Of a DNA stretch of 64,000 bases, positions 34,464-46,629 are shown piece after piece (position 1 is the first letter of the stretch; each line of letters begins with the position of its first letter). Location of the stretch: NCBI GenBank assembly GCA_003971905.1, contig RSEE01000064.1, positions 186,001 through 250,000 of the forward strand, in the 5' to 3' direction. The translations under genes and the position numbers were made by a program. The notes under the pieces were generated by a model. That model ran no database searches, was not told the DNA's origin, and saw nothing but the letters and a program-made list of their open reading frames with translations. This stretch comes from Moniliella sp. 'wahieum'. Its lineage: Eukaryota > Basidiomycota > Moniliellomycetes > Moniliellales > Moniliellaceae.

Positions 34464-35072
34464 ATGTACCAGTCTCCCCCCCCGAGCGCCCGGTCGAGGA
34501 GACGAGCCAAGCGCGTGCGCGCGCATCGGCCTTTGTTCCGCGACGCAGGCGAACCGACCTGGCTACGCCTACGCTCGAACGCAAACTCGCCCAACTACGC
34601 GCGCTACTGCTCCAACCTTTACCCCCGCGCTGTCGTGCCCATTTCGTCGCCTTGGCCACATCCTTGGAACGAACTGGACCAACGCAAACTCCATGCGCTC
34701 ACACAGCACATGGCAAGCACCTCCCTCGCCTCCCCTCCTCCTTGCCCTTGCTCTTGTCCTTGTCCCCTACTTCCCCCTTCCCGTACTTCCCCTACTTCCC
34801 CTACTCCCCATACTCCCCCTTTGCCTTTGCCCAGCGCAGACGACCGTGCTTGCATGCGCTCCCCCCCTTCCGCACAGCCACCCCGCAACTTGCATCGACC
34901 CATGACGATCAAACCCCTGCCCGAAGCAGATGTGGCTCGGGTACAGCCTCAGGTCGTGCGTGCCGAACGGGACGAGGTAGAGCTCCCGGCTGATGGCCCG
35001 TTGGCGGCGGAAGACGAGGCCAAGGAGTGGGGGTTTGATGAGGTCCTAGCACGCTTGGAGGCCGGCGGATAG
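34464..35072 (+). CDS. Hypothetical small protein
   Basis: A 202-codon open frame beginning MYQSPPPSARSRRRAKRV, with a readable middle (NLYPRAVVPISSPWPHPWNE, then LDQRKLHALTQHM) and a coherent acidic C terminus (MTIKPLPEADVARVQPQ, then AKEWGFDEVLARLEAGG). Between them, 34713-34890 is pyrimidine-rich (CTTCCCCTACTCC repeats) and may be an intron or low-complexity insert. A short upstream exon near 34349 (MASCIALQGLP) is possible. The basic N terminus could be a mitochondrial presequence. No family is recognised. Confidence 0.4.
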   Translation: MYQSPPPSARSRRRAKRVRAHRPLFRDAGEPTWLRLRSNANSPNYARYCSNLYPRAVVPISSPWPHPWNELDQRKLHALTQHMASTSLASPPPCPCSCPCPLLPPSRTSPTSPTPHTPPLPLPSADDRACMRSPPSAQPPRNLHRPMTIKPLPEADVARVQPQVVRAERDEVELPADGPLAAEDEAKEWGFDEVLARLEAGG

Positions 35073-35508
35073 CCCCCCCCCTCCCTTCCTTCCCTCCTAT
35101 CTTTTCCCCCTTCCCCCCTACTCCCCCTCCACCACCCCTCTACTACCCTACCCCCGCTCCTACACGGTTTTTCACGCCCAACGACGCCAAGCTAACTCCG
35201 CGTACCGAGCCGAGCAACGAGATCCGGTTGTTGTATTTACTCTTTGACCACGATGGGCTTGGTGGTTGCAGGCTGGGAAGTAGGTGCACAGAGCCAAGGG
35301 TGGTGACTAGTGACTGCGCGGCGGTAGTTGAAAATCGGCGATCTCGGGCAGGTTACGCGGTACGGGGATGGTCTAACCCATGATCGGTGATTATCGCAAC
35401 GCAGTGATAGTGAGGCCTGAGGATGGAGAGGCCGCCGAGCCAATATGGGAACGGGTGATGCTGAAGCACTCTAGCCAAAGAAGGCTACGCGGCGCGAGGA
35501 CACATCGA

Positions 35509-35593
35509 GGGTTCGTGGTGTAGTGGTATCATGCCTCTTTAGGGTTTCTCCAACTCGTAGAGGTGGTCCTCGGTTCGATCCCGGGCGGACCCC
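35509..35593 (+). tRNA. tRNA-Pro (AGG) with a 13-nt intron
   Basis: The acceptor stem GGGTTCG pairs with CGGACCC. The D-arm is TGGTGTAGTGGTA. The anticodon stem is CCTCT/AGAGG with loop TTAGGG...T, giving anticodon AGG after removal of an intron in the canonical place (after position 37). The T-arm is CTCGG TTCGATC CCGGG, and the last base C is the discriminator. A T-rich Pol III terminator follows within 5-10 nt. The sequence closely matches eukaryotic tRNA-Pro(AGG). Confidence 0.92.
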
Positions 35594-36025
35594 TTAATTT
35601 TTTCTCTTCTTCCCCCAGGGTCGTCCTCCCTGTGGAACGTGGAACCAGCAGGACCGAATTTGGGGGGGGAGACGGATGGTAGGCGGCGGCCTTTCAAGAC
35701 GTTCAAGAGGGCGTGAGCGCGGGAGACTGAGCGCTGATGCATCGTGTGCGCTGGCATGGGAGACGCGAGGCGACGATCATGATGTGTGACGACGGCTAGT
35801 GGCTGGGTGACTGGAGTGGACCAGTGGGAGCCAGTCAGTGTGGATGACGGGGCTGCTTACGTGCGCCCTGGAAGCGCACCAGGCAGGCCAGATCATCGAT
35901 CAAGCTTCAAGCTCCAAGCATCTCCCCAGCCAGGCCCAGGCAAACGAGCGCGCCGCGCTTCCGCCCCAAGAAAACCCACTCAGCTGCCCTGTGGTGTCGC
36001 TAGCCAGCCTCTGCCTGCCCCCACC
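35594..36025. other. Intergenic gap upstream of the four-TM gene
   Basis: About 430 bp with no supported gene. A CAAGCTTCAAGCTCCAAGC string lies at 35900-35918 and resembles tracts in the 26 and 30 kb gene-poor DNA. Confidence 0.35.
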
Positions 36026-36997
36026 ATGTCCACCCTTCGTGCCCGCCCTGCTCCCCGGCCCGACTATGCCGACGGCACCGCAGACGACCCCCTCGCCGTG
36101 CTGGACGAAGTGCCGATGGGCACCAGCGGCATCGACCCCGCTGGTACGTCGGCTGTCTCCTCTGTCTCTGGCTCTGCCTGCCTCGGCGCCCCCCCGGCCC
36201 ATGCATGCCCCGCGTACTGACGGTCCCCTCCCTCTCTTCTTCCTCATCACCAGCCCAGCACGCCACCGTCCAGCGCCTCAGTGCCCGCAGCCGCAAGATC
36301 GCCTACCGCTACCGCTTCGTCTCGCTCGTCTTGCTCCTGGGCACAGGCGTGCTCTACTTGACCCCGATTCCTTCCTACATCCTCGGCACCCACTCCCAGA
36401 TGCACTACACCATGTTCCATGGCAAGCACATCGGCACCCTCGACGATCTGCTCTACCTTCCCGCCCTACCCTTCTACCTCTTCTTCCTCTGTGTGCAAGG
36501 CACCCTTCTGTACGCCATGGCATGGGAGATTGCCGACGCGATGGGTGTGCGCTTCGTCGTGAACCGGAGGAAAAAGTTTGCCTTCCCGGCCCAGCCTCAT
36601 GCGTTTGGCACGGCCCCCGATTTTGTGGTGGAAGTCTTGTCGACAATGAAGTGGGCGCCGGGCAAGGCCGGTCCCGATGGGATCCGCCCACCGCAGGAAC
36701 TGGTGGTCAAGACGGTGGCGCCGCGTGTGATGTATACCTTTTTCCTTTGGATCCTCATGCTTCCCTTGCCGCTCATGGTCTTTGGCGCGGGTAGCAACAA
36801 CAATGCTGCTTGGTGGTCCATTTCGGCCGGCGCGGGACTCATCACGTTCCTCTCGGAACGCTCGATTGCTTCCTCGGAGCGCCAGATTCGCGAATTGGGA
36901 GGTACGTCGCTTGGTTGCCCCCCTCGTCCTGGGTTCCCTTGCATGCATGTAAATGTACTAACGTTGCTTCCCCTGCTCCCTTCCAGCACGCAACTAA
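36026..36997 (+). CDS. Hypothetical integral membrane protein, four predicted TM segments
   Basis: Starts MSTLRARPAPRPDYADGTAD. A 110-bp intron (36144-36253) leads to QHATVQRLSARSRKIAYRYR. TM1 is FVSLVLLLGTGVLYLTPI, TM2 is LLYLPALPFYLFFLCVQG, TM3 is MYTFFLWILMLPLPLMVFG, and TM4 is ISAGAGLITFLSERSI. A soluble loop of about 90 residues between TM2 and TM3 is basic (NRRKKFAFPAQPH). A second 85-bp intron (36902-36986) leaves the ending RELGARN and a TAA at 36995-36997. This is one of the few genes here open without frame breaks. It is a real gene judging by clean introns, but I recognise no family. Likely endomembrane. Confidence 0.7.
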
Positions 36998-37096
36998 CTG
37001 CGTCTTCCCCCTTCCCTTCTCCATGGATCCCTCCTACATGTATCCCTCTTCCACAATCTTGATACGTGCTCCTAGTCGCATTTCTTCCTTGCCCTT

Positions 37097-39346
37097 TTAC
37101 AGGTGTGCCTTTGCCCGCAGCGCATGCTGCAAGCGCTGGGCAATGACAGCATACTGAGGCAGCGCTTCTGGGTTCTGCAGCGTCGCTGGACTAACAATGC
37201 TGATTGGCTGGCCATTGAGGATCTTCTTGATTGGCACCTCGACCTTCTTGCCATTCAACGTCTTGCACACCCCGCCCGCTCAGGCGCACAACGAACCGGG
37301 GCACGTGGCGCGCACTGCGCCGCGCTCGAATCAACTCTTTCACTTCATGCACCAACTTGCACCACGTCGCTTCGTCCTTCACCACCGCCCCATCCACCTC
37401 CACCAACAACACCACCACCTCATCGTCCCCCCGGGCACACGTACTCCCCGCCACCGAATCCTGGATCGCCGCTACCAACCCTGTACCCGCCTCGATCACC
37501 TCGTACAAGTCCGACGATCCAAACCGGATCCCGCTCGGATTCAACACGCCATCCGACCGGCCCCGCATGACCAAGCCCCCATGGCACGTAAGCAAGATAA
37601 AGTCGCCGTGGTGCCAGCTGCCGGGCGTCTGAGCATAGTACGCATCAAAGTACCGTTGCCACGGCTGGTTCCAAAATCCCAGCGGCTGCGAGGGAAATAC
37701 GGTACGACAAACCAAGTCGCCCTCGGTCTCTGTCGGCAAGCTCCTGCCCGCTCCATCGTCCACTTCGACGTGCATGCCCAATGCGCGGCACTGCACTTCC
37801 CCGCGTACACTGGCAGCGCCGTACAGTGCCCGCCCAACGCCCCACACAGATCCGTCCCACCGGAAATCGAACCAATCAGCACATCCCCAATCGCGTCTTG
37901 GATAAACGGGTACAGGTCGGCCCGGAGCGGACTGGCGGTAGAGAGGACAGTGTGGACTTTCAAATTGGGATAAACTTTGCGCGGAACGTACCCGCTCCCA
38001 GCAAGGAAGGAGAGGTACGCTGCCGACGTACCAAACACAGTTACGCCCCATCGGTTGGCCAAGTCCCATAGCACCCCCACCGGCGACAACGGTGCCCCAT
38101 TGTACAGCACCACTGTGGCCCCCGAAAGAAGCGCGCTGATGCTCCAGTTCCACATCATCCAACCCACCGAAGTGTAGTAGAAAATACATCGTCCTCATTC
38201 AGGTCGCCCTGGATCAAATGTTCCTTGGCAGCTTGCAACAGCATCCCTCCACTCCGGTGCACGATCGCCTTGGGCACCCCGGTCGTCCCACTCGAAAACA
38301 ATATCCACAAAGGAAAGTTGAACTCGACAGGCGTAAATTGGATCGGGTGTGCTGGTCAAACGAGCTCGGGCTCAGAAGCGCGTCCCACCCCACATACTGC
38401 ACCCCGTCCCGCCCATCCCGCTCTTGGACCAACGTAGTAAGCGGCACCGAACTGCGCACATCTTCCATCAGCACCACCGTTTGCAATTTGTCTTGGGGCG
38501 AACAGCACAGGCCGGGCGGAACGTCCTCGAGGCCGTGGCCTTGCTGGGCCTCCTGCACAGGCGGGAGCGCCACCAGGCGGCTTACTACATCGTCCACCTT
38601 GGCCAGGTGGTCATGAACTTTGCCCGCGTACGGCGCTGACGTGACGGCAAACAAGACCTTGGGACGAACGGTGGCCAAACGGTCGAGTACCGCGTCGGGC
38701 GCCAAATCAGCAGCGGCCGACACCCAAATCGCACCCAGCGCCGAGGCGGCAAGAAAGGCAATCAAGTTACTTGCAATGTTGATGGCATAACTTGCTACCC
38801 TGTCGCCCGGTCGGACGCCCATTGCGTCCAGTGCGTCCTTCACTTTGCCCACTTGCTCCCACAACTCGGCACGGGTAAAGCACTGGTCACCTTGGCGCCC
38901 AGCACGGCCCTCACTTGCAGATACCAGCGCCAACTTGTCCCGCCCCGCCTGCCCGGGCGAGCAGTACCGCAGCAAATTCTCAGCAAAGTTCAGCTCGCTT
39001 CCGCTGAACCAGCGTGGCGGGGGGAAGAGCGGTGGACGCGGATCGATCGGGTCAGTCATGCCTTCCCCAGGCTGGACCAGGCCACGCCCAGATCCCCCCA
39101 CAGCACTGTCCCAGCGCCGCGAGGACAAAATGCCCACATGGTCCCATACACCCCAGAACAGAGCTGGCTGCGCAACGGACCAGCGCCACAACTCGTCGTA
39201 CGACGAAAGTTGGATCCCATGCTGCTGCTGGATGTAGCGGAGTAGACGCCCGGTGCCCGTTTGGGCCAGCGGCTTGGGGGTCCACACTAGCGCACCTTGC
39301 TCGGCGCGCGCGGCTCCTGTTGCGCGGGGGCGTTGCTCGTGCTCAT
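37097..39346 (-). CDS. AACS: Acetoacetyl-CoA synthetase
   Basis: Cytosolic adenylate-forming (ANL) enzyme that activates acetoacetate for sterol and fatty-acid synthesis. It starts MSTSNAPAQQEPRAPS, then LVWTPKPLAQTGTGRLLRYI. The family N-terminal domain includes WVSAAADLAPDAVLDRL (near 38740). The AMP-binding P-loop FSSGTTGVPKAIVHRSGG lies at about 38265-38300. It is followed by YTSVGWMMWNWSISALLSG, the ATP-contact SGGTDLCGAL, SWHHGDFILLT and MRGRSDGVLNPSGIRFGSS. The catalytic-lysine tail reads KTLNGKKVEVPIKKIL, ending RLQHALRAKAHL with a TAA at 37097-37099. Length is about 690-700 residues, as in the family. Frame shifts occur near 39290, 38330, 38185, 37790 and 37270. Bacterial and animal homologues share this motif order. 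Confidence 0.93.
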
Positions 39347-39843
39347 GCTTATGCTTGTGGTGCCGGCGGAGATGCCAGTGGGGACGGAGGGGGGAGGCGA
39401 GGGCAAGCAGGGAAAAGCGGGGGAAGCAGAGGGGATGTATTTCGGGTGGAGACGGCAAGGGGGACCCGGTAGCCGGAGTGTGGCTGGGCCGGTGGGGGAC
39501 TGAGTACTGGGGTAATCGATAACCAGTGGCTGGTTGGGGGGCTGGGGCGCACGCATTGACAATGTCCTGGATCGGTGCAACCGAGGGGACTGAGTAACTG
39601 TGTACTGAGGTTGGGGCGCTGTGGCTACTGCGGGGCTCCGCGCTCCTCCTCGGCTATGGGCGGTGGCTGGGCTGGGGTATACTTCTACGGTCGGGATGCT
39701 TTCCCCCCATCCCCACTCTCGTACTCAGCCTGAGTCCTCTCCGTCGCTTCGCCCCGGCGACTATCCATTGCATGTTACACAGTAGATTCAATGTCCCAGA
39801 GCGGTCGTATATAGATAGCCTGGGGTGCGCGATCGGCCAGCAC
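39347..39843. other. Intergenic gap between AACS and MET2
   Basis: About 500 bp holding the AACS promoter and the MET2 terminator. GAGTACTG/TGTACTGAG motifs lie at 39500 and 39602 and GGTAATCGATAA at 39511. No gene is supported. Confidence 0.35.
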
Positions 39844-41757
39844 TCACCCCAAGAAACCACGCACAGTCGTGCCAACAGAAGCCACGTCGAGACTAGAAAC
39901 CCCACGGTCAGCATACGAGCACACAGAGCAACAAGACAGGCGCCGTGTCCAACTCGTCAGGCATGGCCAGAGAGAGAGAGGTACATACAGAAAAACTATC
40001 GTGGCCATAGGGGCGTCCAGCTCGTAGTAGCTCACCCTGTCGTTGCCGATCATGCGGAGACATTCGGCCAGCTCACGTTGCTGTCCAACGGGGAAGAGCA
40101 CGTCGGACTGGACGCCAATGACAAGCGTTGGCGTGGCGCGCAAGTTGGCCAGGCCGCGGGCCAAGGCGGGCACATACGCATGCGCAGCAGGGGAGGTGAG
40201 GGTAGAGATATGTTGACGACGGTGGCGCGAGGGGGAGGAGGAAGACAGAGCAAAGTCCTGCTCTTGCTCTTCTTCCCCGTCTTCCTCCTGGGCTTGCCGT
40301 TGCATCTCTGCTACCGCTTGCTCCGATGGCATGCCCTCTTCGATTTTGCGCCGCATCTCTTTTCGTCGATCGAGGTCGCGCAGCGCATAATCGCTCATGT
40401 CAAACAAGTCCATTGCCTTGCTCACATAGATCAGCGAGTTGGCATCGTACTTTAAGCAAAACGATTCTCCCTGGTGGTCGAGGTAGGTCTCAATCAAGAA
40501 ATCAGGGCACAACGCCGGGTCCGATTCAAACGGTGCCTCCTGCTCGGCCAAGCGCGCCGCATCGGTCGCTGGCGTAGTCGAGTGGGTAGGCAACGTCGCG
40601 GGCGCGGCCACGTCCCTTTGGGTAGCTGCTCTTCGACGACGCCGTCCAAATCGCTGCTCCCACTCTGGCCCACTGCGATAAGTAATCGTCGCGATTTGCC
40701 GCGCCAACTTCATCCCCGTGTGCGGGGGGATCTGACCCGGACCATAGTAAAAGCCTTGGTTCCAATTGGGATCGGCCATAAGCACACTTCGTTGCGCGTA
40801 CCGCAGCGCCACGCTCGCCGGCCCCGAACGCGCACAACCACTATACTACCACTCACCACTCGTTCTACCCGCTCAGGAAACAAGTGGGCCGCCGCAATAC
40901 GCTGCATCCCACCCATGCTGCTGCCCACACTGGCGTACACCTGCTTGATGCCCAACGAGTCGAGGAGGAGAAATTGGGCTCGCACCATATCGAACAGACT
41001 GAGGATGGGGAAGCGCGTGCCCCAGGCACCGGATTCAGTGAGCCAGCTGGCGCAGGGTAGGGCGAAGAAGGTCCGGTACTTCCATAACATCCACCTAGGA
41101 CGTTAGTACAAATGACAAAGTACTTGGTCGTGTCCACCGCCTTGCCTGGGCCTAAAAAATCCTCCCACCAGCCCCGCGAAGGATTGGCCTCGGACGAAGC
41201 GGCATGCGAACTGGCACTTAAGCCTGTATGCAGAAGCACCACATTGTCCCGCGCCTCATTTAGCTGCCCCCACGTCTCGTACGCAAGTTGGAACTGCGGA
41301 AGAACGCCGCCATAGTCCAGTCGATACGGTTGGGTATGGAGGTAAGTTTGGTACCCCGAATGGTTGGACGTGTAGCTGGGTTCCTTGTTGGGTGTCTGGG
41401 TCGTCGCATTGTCTCCTAGAACCGGGTCGCTGTCCCCCGGACCAGCACGCGCACTGGCAAACAGTACAGGACCTTGGGACGCAGCCGCGCTTCCCGTTCG
41501 GCATTGGCGTCCACACAGGGGAACGACGGCGAGGAAGTACCCACCGAACAGACGCCCAGAGGCGAGGGGACCGCAGGTGTAAAGCCTACGTTGCTCTGCG
41601 CGCTGTGCCGCGGGGAGTGGTGGCCGCCAATGTGGCTGTCATGGAGTGTACTGGGCGAGCTGGGGGGACCCACAGAGGCGAGTCCGCGATGGAGCAGCGA
41701 GAGGGCACACCTGGGCTCGCAGCGGAAGCGGACCGCGCGTGCCAAGGGAAGGGACAT
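39844..41757 (-). CDS. MET2: Homoserine O-acetyltransferase
   Basis: Alpha/beta-hydrolase fold enzyme acetylating homoserine, the first committed step of fungal methionine synthesis. From an ATG at 41757 ([17 protein letters not shown], possibly a presequence) the chain continues [17 protein letters not shown], then [20 protein letters not shown] and [17 protein letters not shown]. The nucleophile elbow is [19 protein letters not shown] (about 40905). Later blocks are [20 protein letters not shown], then [18 protein letters not shown] and [17 protein letters not shown] (catalytic Asp region). ELDAPYGHDSF carries the catalytic His across a single-base shift, and an intron (about 39882-39990) precedes the end [14 protein letters not shown]. 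An acidic Gln-rich insert ([12 protein letters not shown], about 40270) is typical of fungal Met2. Several frame shifts occur. Confidence 0.93.
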
Positions 41758-42400
41758 GGTGGAGGTGGTAGAGGCAGAGGTGTGGCGCGCAAGATAGAGG
41801 ACACGATGGCTAGCTCTCCATGCCTCCAGCACTCTGAACCTGCCCATCTCGACGCCCATCGGGTCCGAGAGGCGAGGAGGGGTGGCCGGTGGCTGTCGGA
41901 TGGCGTGCTAGCGAGCAGCGGACTTAACATGCAGCAGCAAGTACTCAAAATATCCTTTCGGCCGAGGCTACCAAGTTGCAAACATTCATCACATGATCAC
42001 AGGCTATCGCATATCACACCACCGGCAATCACTCAGCTCACCGGTCTCGGGGTACTCAATCGGGTACTTTACAGCAAATTTTTCCACTGCAAACTTTTGT
42101 AGAAGGAAGAGGTTATGATGCTGCGTACTAGCCTAGATATCTATGGTGGCCTCAACCGCTTCCAACAGCGTGCCTGGCTTAGCTTCCCCCACGCTGCGAC
42201 GCCAATCCCATCACCTGGGCGGGATTTGACCTCCTGTCCCCAGTCCTCGCTCCTTCTTTGGGCTCGCGGCATGGTGAAGTAGTACAGCCCACACGCTACT
42301 GTCGCTTGGCCCCCATATTGTGGATTGCCCATCTCTATTGCCAAAACAGATTGCGTTGTTGGTGGACTAGGGAGGGGTCATGTCGGTCGGTTAGCCGCTT
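41758..42400. other. Intergenic between MET2 and the FMO gene
   Basis: About 640 bp containing the MET2 promoter. No recognised gene. A tRNA-like string (GGTCAAATCCCGCC on the minus strand, near 42215) does not fold into a cloverleaf. Confidence 0.35.
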
Positions 42401-42475
42401 AAAATGTGTCGGTTGATTGCTCTCGCCCCCTTCTGCAACAGGAGACTTGCCAGAGGAGACGTACACGCGTGGTCG

Positions 42476-44633
42476 CTACTTCGGAGGGCCTGATTGGTCA
42501 AACAGCTGGTGGTACTCGGCGCTGGAGGCAAAGCCGAGCGTATGGAACCCACCCTCCCTCAGCGTCTGCTGTCGCGCAGGAGAGATAGGCTTGGCCAGGC
42601 CGCCCTCGTCCCAAGCGCGCCACGAGCCCGCCCACTGGCTCAACCGTAGTTCCACCTCTCGACCGACTCGACTAGCCCCAGTTGCACCGCCAGACGCACC
42701 AGTCCTTCCACCACCAGCGCCAGTAGATTCACCAGTGCGTAGAAGCACATGGGGATCACCCCATCACCACGTTTCCCACCCACCCGCGCCGACCAATCGA
42801 CGATGCCAGCTCCGTGTTGGCTACCTTGGCTGCCCCTTCCCACTCGTACGGCCCCGTAAGACGGTAGAGCGTAGGAAACGTGGCAGCGAGACAAAACACC
42901 CCGTCGTATACAGTCCAAATCGCCGGAGTAGCTCCGCTACACTCGGTACTGCCCCCATATCGTTGGCCAATGTCACCGAGTAGGCCGAATGGTCCACCCG
43001 TGGGTGATCCGCGCTTGCGCATCCGGCACAATCAACTCGTACTGCCCAGCCACCCTTGCAGGCGGTCCCACCCTTGCGCCGACAGCTGCCCACGCACAAT
43101 CAAGGTCCAAAGTGCGCCTGCAGTTCGCTAGCGGCGGGATCGCGCCCACCCCGGGCCGGACAAGCCAATAAAGGCCACCGTGGGATCGGTGGCGCTAAAC
43201 AAATCCTCACAAATCCCTTGGCATCCATAGGATTGGTCGGCACAGCGTAGCTGGCGCTCAAAAAGTCAAACTGGTGCTGGTATCCCGTCGCATACAACAC
43301 CACCTCGGGTCGAAACGCAGTATAATGCTCCCGCATAAACGTGCCTCTTCCCGTCCCGTGTCACGCCAGACCACCGAACCATCGGCGCTGATACGCGCAG
43401 GAAGAAGAAAGTGCGACGCCGCTCACTCGCCGCGTACGAAGTGGGTCGAGATAGCTGGCAATGCTCTCCATCAGCTTGCTCCTGTGCTTCCATCCGCGAT
43501 TGATGTAGGGCATCGCTCGGGCCGACTTGTTGAGAAAGGTGTACGCCCGCCCGAGCCGCTCGGGGGGGAGCGAGCCGACCCATTGGTTGCACCCGGCTTG
43601 GGTGCCCGTCAAAAACCAGAGCACAAACCGGATCATAAATTCGCTCACAAAACCAACGCAACCGACTTGCCCGCACAAACCGGTGCACCAACACCGCTTC
43701 AACAGCGCTGTGATCAGCGTATCAATCGGCAACGCACCATCAAACGTTACCCCCAGCACGCGAAAATCTTGTAGTACCGCAGGAAAGAGAGGAAACCTCC
43801 TCGGGTACAGAGGACAATCTCCTTGGCTGGCGCCTTAACAGCCGCATACGCCAGTCCATTCCTGTCTCCCCTGTACCCAGGATCATCACCCGCTTTCCTG
43901 GAGCACCTTGCCGTCCTTGTACGCGCTCGAGTGAATCGCTACAATGTCCGTTTGGGCAGGGCTCAGGGTCTGCTCCACCCATACCCGCGAATGCGCAAGT
44001 TCCGCCCCCGCATCGTCCAAGCACAGGCGCGTCTTTCACCTCGCACCCAGGCGGCACGGGCAGCCCCGGAATGGATGGGGCAGAGGGCGTCACGTGCAAG
44101 CCCGAGCAGATGGCAAGGTGGGTAAACTCTTCTGTCCGTTCTTCGCCCGTGTGGGTATCCCGCGAGGTAAGCCGGTGAAGGTGTCCACCTGTATCGGACT
44201 TTGTCCACGCTGACCACACGGGTGTGGGTCCGGACATCGCTCTTGTCACGAAGGTGAAAGTGCTCGACATACGCTTCGAGGTACGCCACATACTCTTCCA
44301 TCGTCATATGGTCCGGACTGTGCCGCTCCCACTCCCCGGCTGGAGGGAGGATGGGACTGATGGCCAGACGAACGCCAGTGCCGAAAGTCGAGAAACAGGT
44401 AAGAAAGTTGCTGGATACGAGCGTCCCATTTTCGTACTGCCGGTAGCGAAACGTTCCCCCCAACTCGTCCTCTGCCTCAAACAGAACGGCTTCCACCGCG
44501 GGAGAAGCACGTTGGCTAGAGGCTTGCTGGGGCCTTCGAGTAGCGTCTTAGCGCGACAATGCCAGCAGGGCCGCCGCCGATACGGCCACCTTGATCGTCT
44601 TTGGCACAGGGGGCGGGTGAGCGAGGGAGGCAT
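42476..44633 (-). CDS. Flavin-containing monooxygenase (FMO/dimethylaniline monooxygenase-like)
   Basis: FAD/NADPH-dependent oxygenase family. It starts MPPSLTRPLCQRRS. Near 44590 the FAD-binding motif GGGPAGIVALRR appears in the next frame. Then come AVLFEAEDELGGTFRYRQY, ENGTLVSSNFLTCFST, DHMTMEEYVAYLEAYVEHF and EFTHLAICSGLHVTPSAPSI. The NADPH-binding motif VMILGTGETGMD follows, then FVSEFMIRFVLWFLTG, and LYATGYQHQFDFLS, the FATGY-type motif. A late segment is LANDMGAVPSVAELL. A frame ends at 42640 (SVERWNYG). Another frame continues coherently to 42476 (GFHTLGFASSAEYHQLF), so the C terminus is uncertain. About seven frame shifts occur. The hydrophobic stretch ALVNLLALVVEGLVRLAV near the end may be a C-terminal membrane anchor as in microsomal FMOs. 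The substrate is unknown. Confidence 0.85.
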
Positions 44634-44814
44634 GGACGTGGTGGGGTTAGGCCTTAGGCGCGTCGGGGACTAACTGCCGTGGTGACCGTCAGCTGAGGGG
44701 CAGATCGGTGGGTTGTGGCAGCGATGATCGATCGATCACATGATGATCAAGCACACCCTTATCGAGCCAGGACAAAGGCACTTGAATACTCAAAAAACCA
44801 TGGAACATCAACGC

Positions 44815-44903
44815 GGCTTCGTGGTGTAGTGGTATCATGCCTCTTTAGGGTTTATTTGTTCAACTCGTAGAGGTGGTCCTCGGTTCGATCCCGGGCGGAC
44901 CCC
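44815..44903 (+). tRNA. tRNA-Pro (AGG) with a 17-nt intron and an acceptor mismatch
   Basis: Mature part nearly identical to the tRNA at 35509, with the same anticodon AGG and T-arm. The intron is 17 nt instead of 13 and differs in sequence at its 5' side. The 5' acceptor strand is GGCTTCG, so position 3 forms a C:C mismatch against CGGACCC, where the other copy has G:C. A run of six T follows directly as terminator. Confidence 0.85.
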
Positions 44904-45692
44904 CTTTTTTGGCGTTCCCGCCCCAGGCCCTGCCTTTTATTCCCACCGCTTCCAACTCAGCATGCCACCTCGTCGACCAGATGGCCCGCCGCCCATCTTC
45001 CTTGCTCTTGGAATCTCCCACAACGATCGAAGCCCACAACCTAATTCTGGTCCATGTGGATGACCTTCCCCCCCATCTCCAACAGAACTCCTTCCCTCTC
45101 ATCCGCAGCGTCCCCCGCCGTGCCGGACGAGTGGGAACGATGCAACTCGATCCACTCGCTGAGGCACCAGGCCTCAGACGCCAACTGACCTTCACTGTGC
45201 CCCGCAGGGTGTGCACCTCCTGCCCTTGACGTGTAACCTCAATGCGAGGCTTGAGGAGATCGATGAATCTAAGAGTGGGTTAGACCACAACGCGCTACAG
45301 ATGCCCTCACCTCCTAGTTTCTACAGCGCTTCTCCACGCCCGGGCTCGCACTATAGCATCGTAAGCCGCAGAGTATGGCAGCGTAATTGGCTGGTTGGTT
45401 GGATGGGTAGGCCAGTCCATAGTTCGAAGCTGCCAGCACCCAGCTATGTCAAGGTAGGGTAGTAACGCGGAACGTTGCAACAGGGTCGCATGGCATGTCC
45501 ACCATCCACGGGGTCGTATCTCCGCCCGGGCGACACATCCGCCACAAGCAAGAGAGAAAAGGGTACATGGTACAAACAAAAGAGCTTCGGGCTGAAAGGA
45601 AGGCGGAAAAGGGGTAAGCACAGCCTTGGGGCGCATGCCCAACAGGGACCAAAGGACAGGCGAGACATCTGTCAGATCCTGGTTAGCCCACC
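44904..45692. other. Unassigned stretch between tRNA-Pro and ATG8
   Basis: Open frames exist on both strands (for example 44873-45229 plus, 44860-45216 minus). On the minus strand the pieces KVSWRL, EWIELHRSHSSGTAGDA, LLEMGGKVIHMDQ and ASIVVGDSKSKEDGRRA could belong to a small frameshifted gene. I cannot assign a family or even be sure of the strand. The rest is the 3' flank of ATG8. Confidence 0.3.
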
Positions 45693-46411
<719 letters not shown>

Positions 46412-46629
46412 TCAGCGCACGCACGTGACGCACTGGTAACATGCTGAGCTCAGCACTGCGCTGGTGACGTCATTTGGCCGCCGGCGCTCATTAACACGTA
46501 ATTCCGGCGCTGCGTTCCGAAGGGCGGGGAGATTCCCAACACCAAGACACCCAGCCCAGAGCAGGCGGTGGATCGGCGGCTGTTGCGTCCCGCCTGCCGT
46601 CCTTTGCCTCCGCGGCCCCCTCGCTCTCC

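Noticed and set aside
37256-37973. Plus-strand ORF of 258 codons opposite acetoacetyl-CoA synthetase
   Set aside because: Antisense to conserved AACS motifs. His/Arg/Pro-rich, with no family.
42140-42344. Possible tRNA on the minus strand
   Set aside because: A GGTCAAATCCCGCC string resembles a T-arm, but no matching acceptor or anticodon stems can be formed.
42417-42983. 188-codon plus-strand ORF
   Set aside because: Antisense to the 3' part of the flavin monooxygenase, whose FMO motifs are on the minus strand. Composition is Pro/Ser/Arg-rich with no motif.
44860-45229. Opposed ORFs of about 118 codons on each strand
   Set aside because: Both overlap the tRNA-Pro and neither shows a recognisable motif, so neither is called as a gene.
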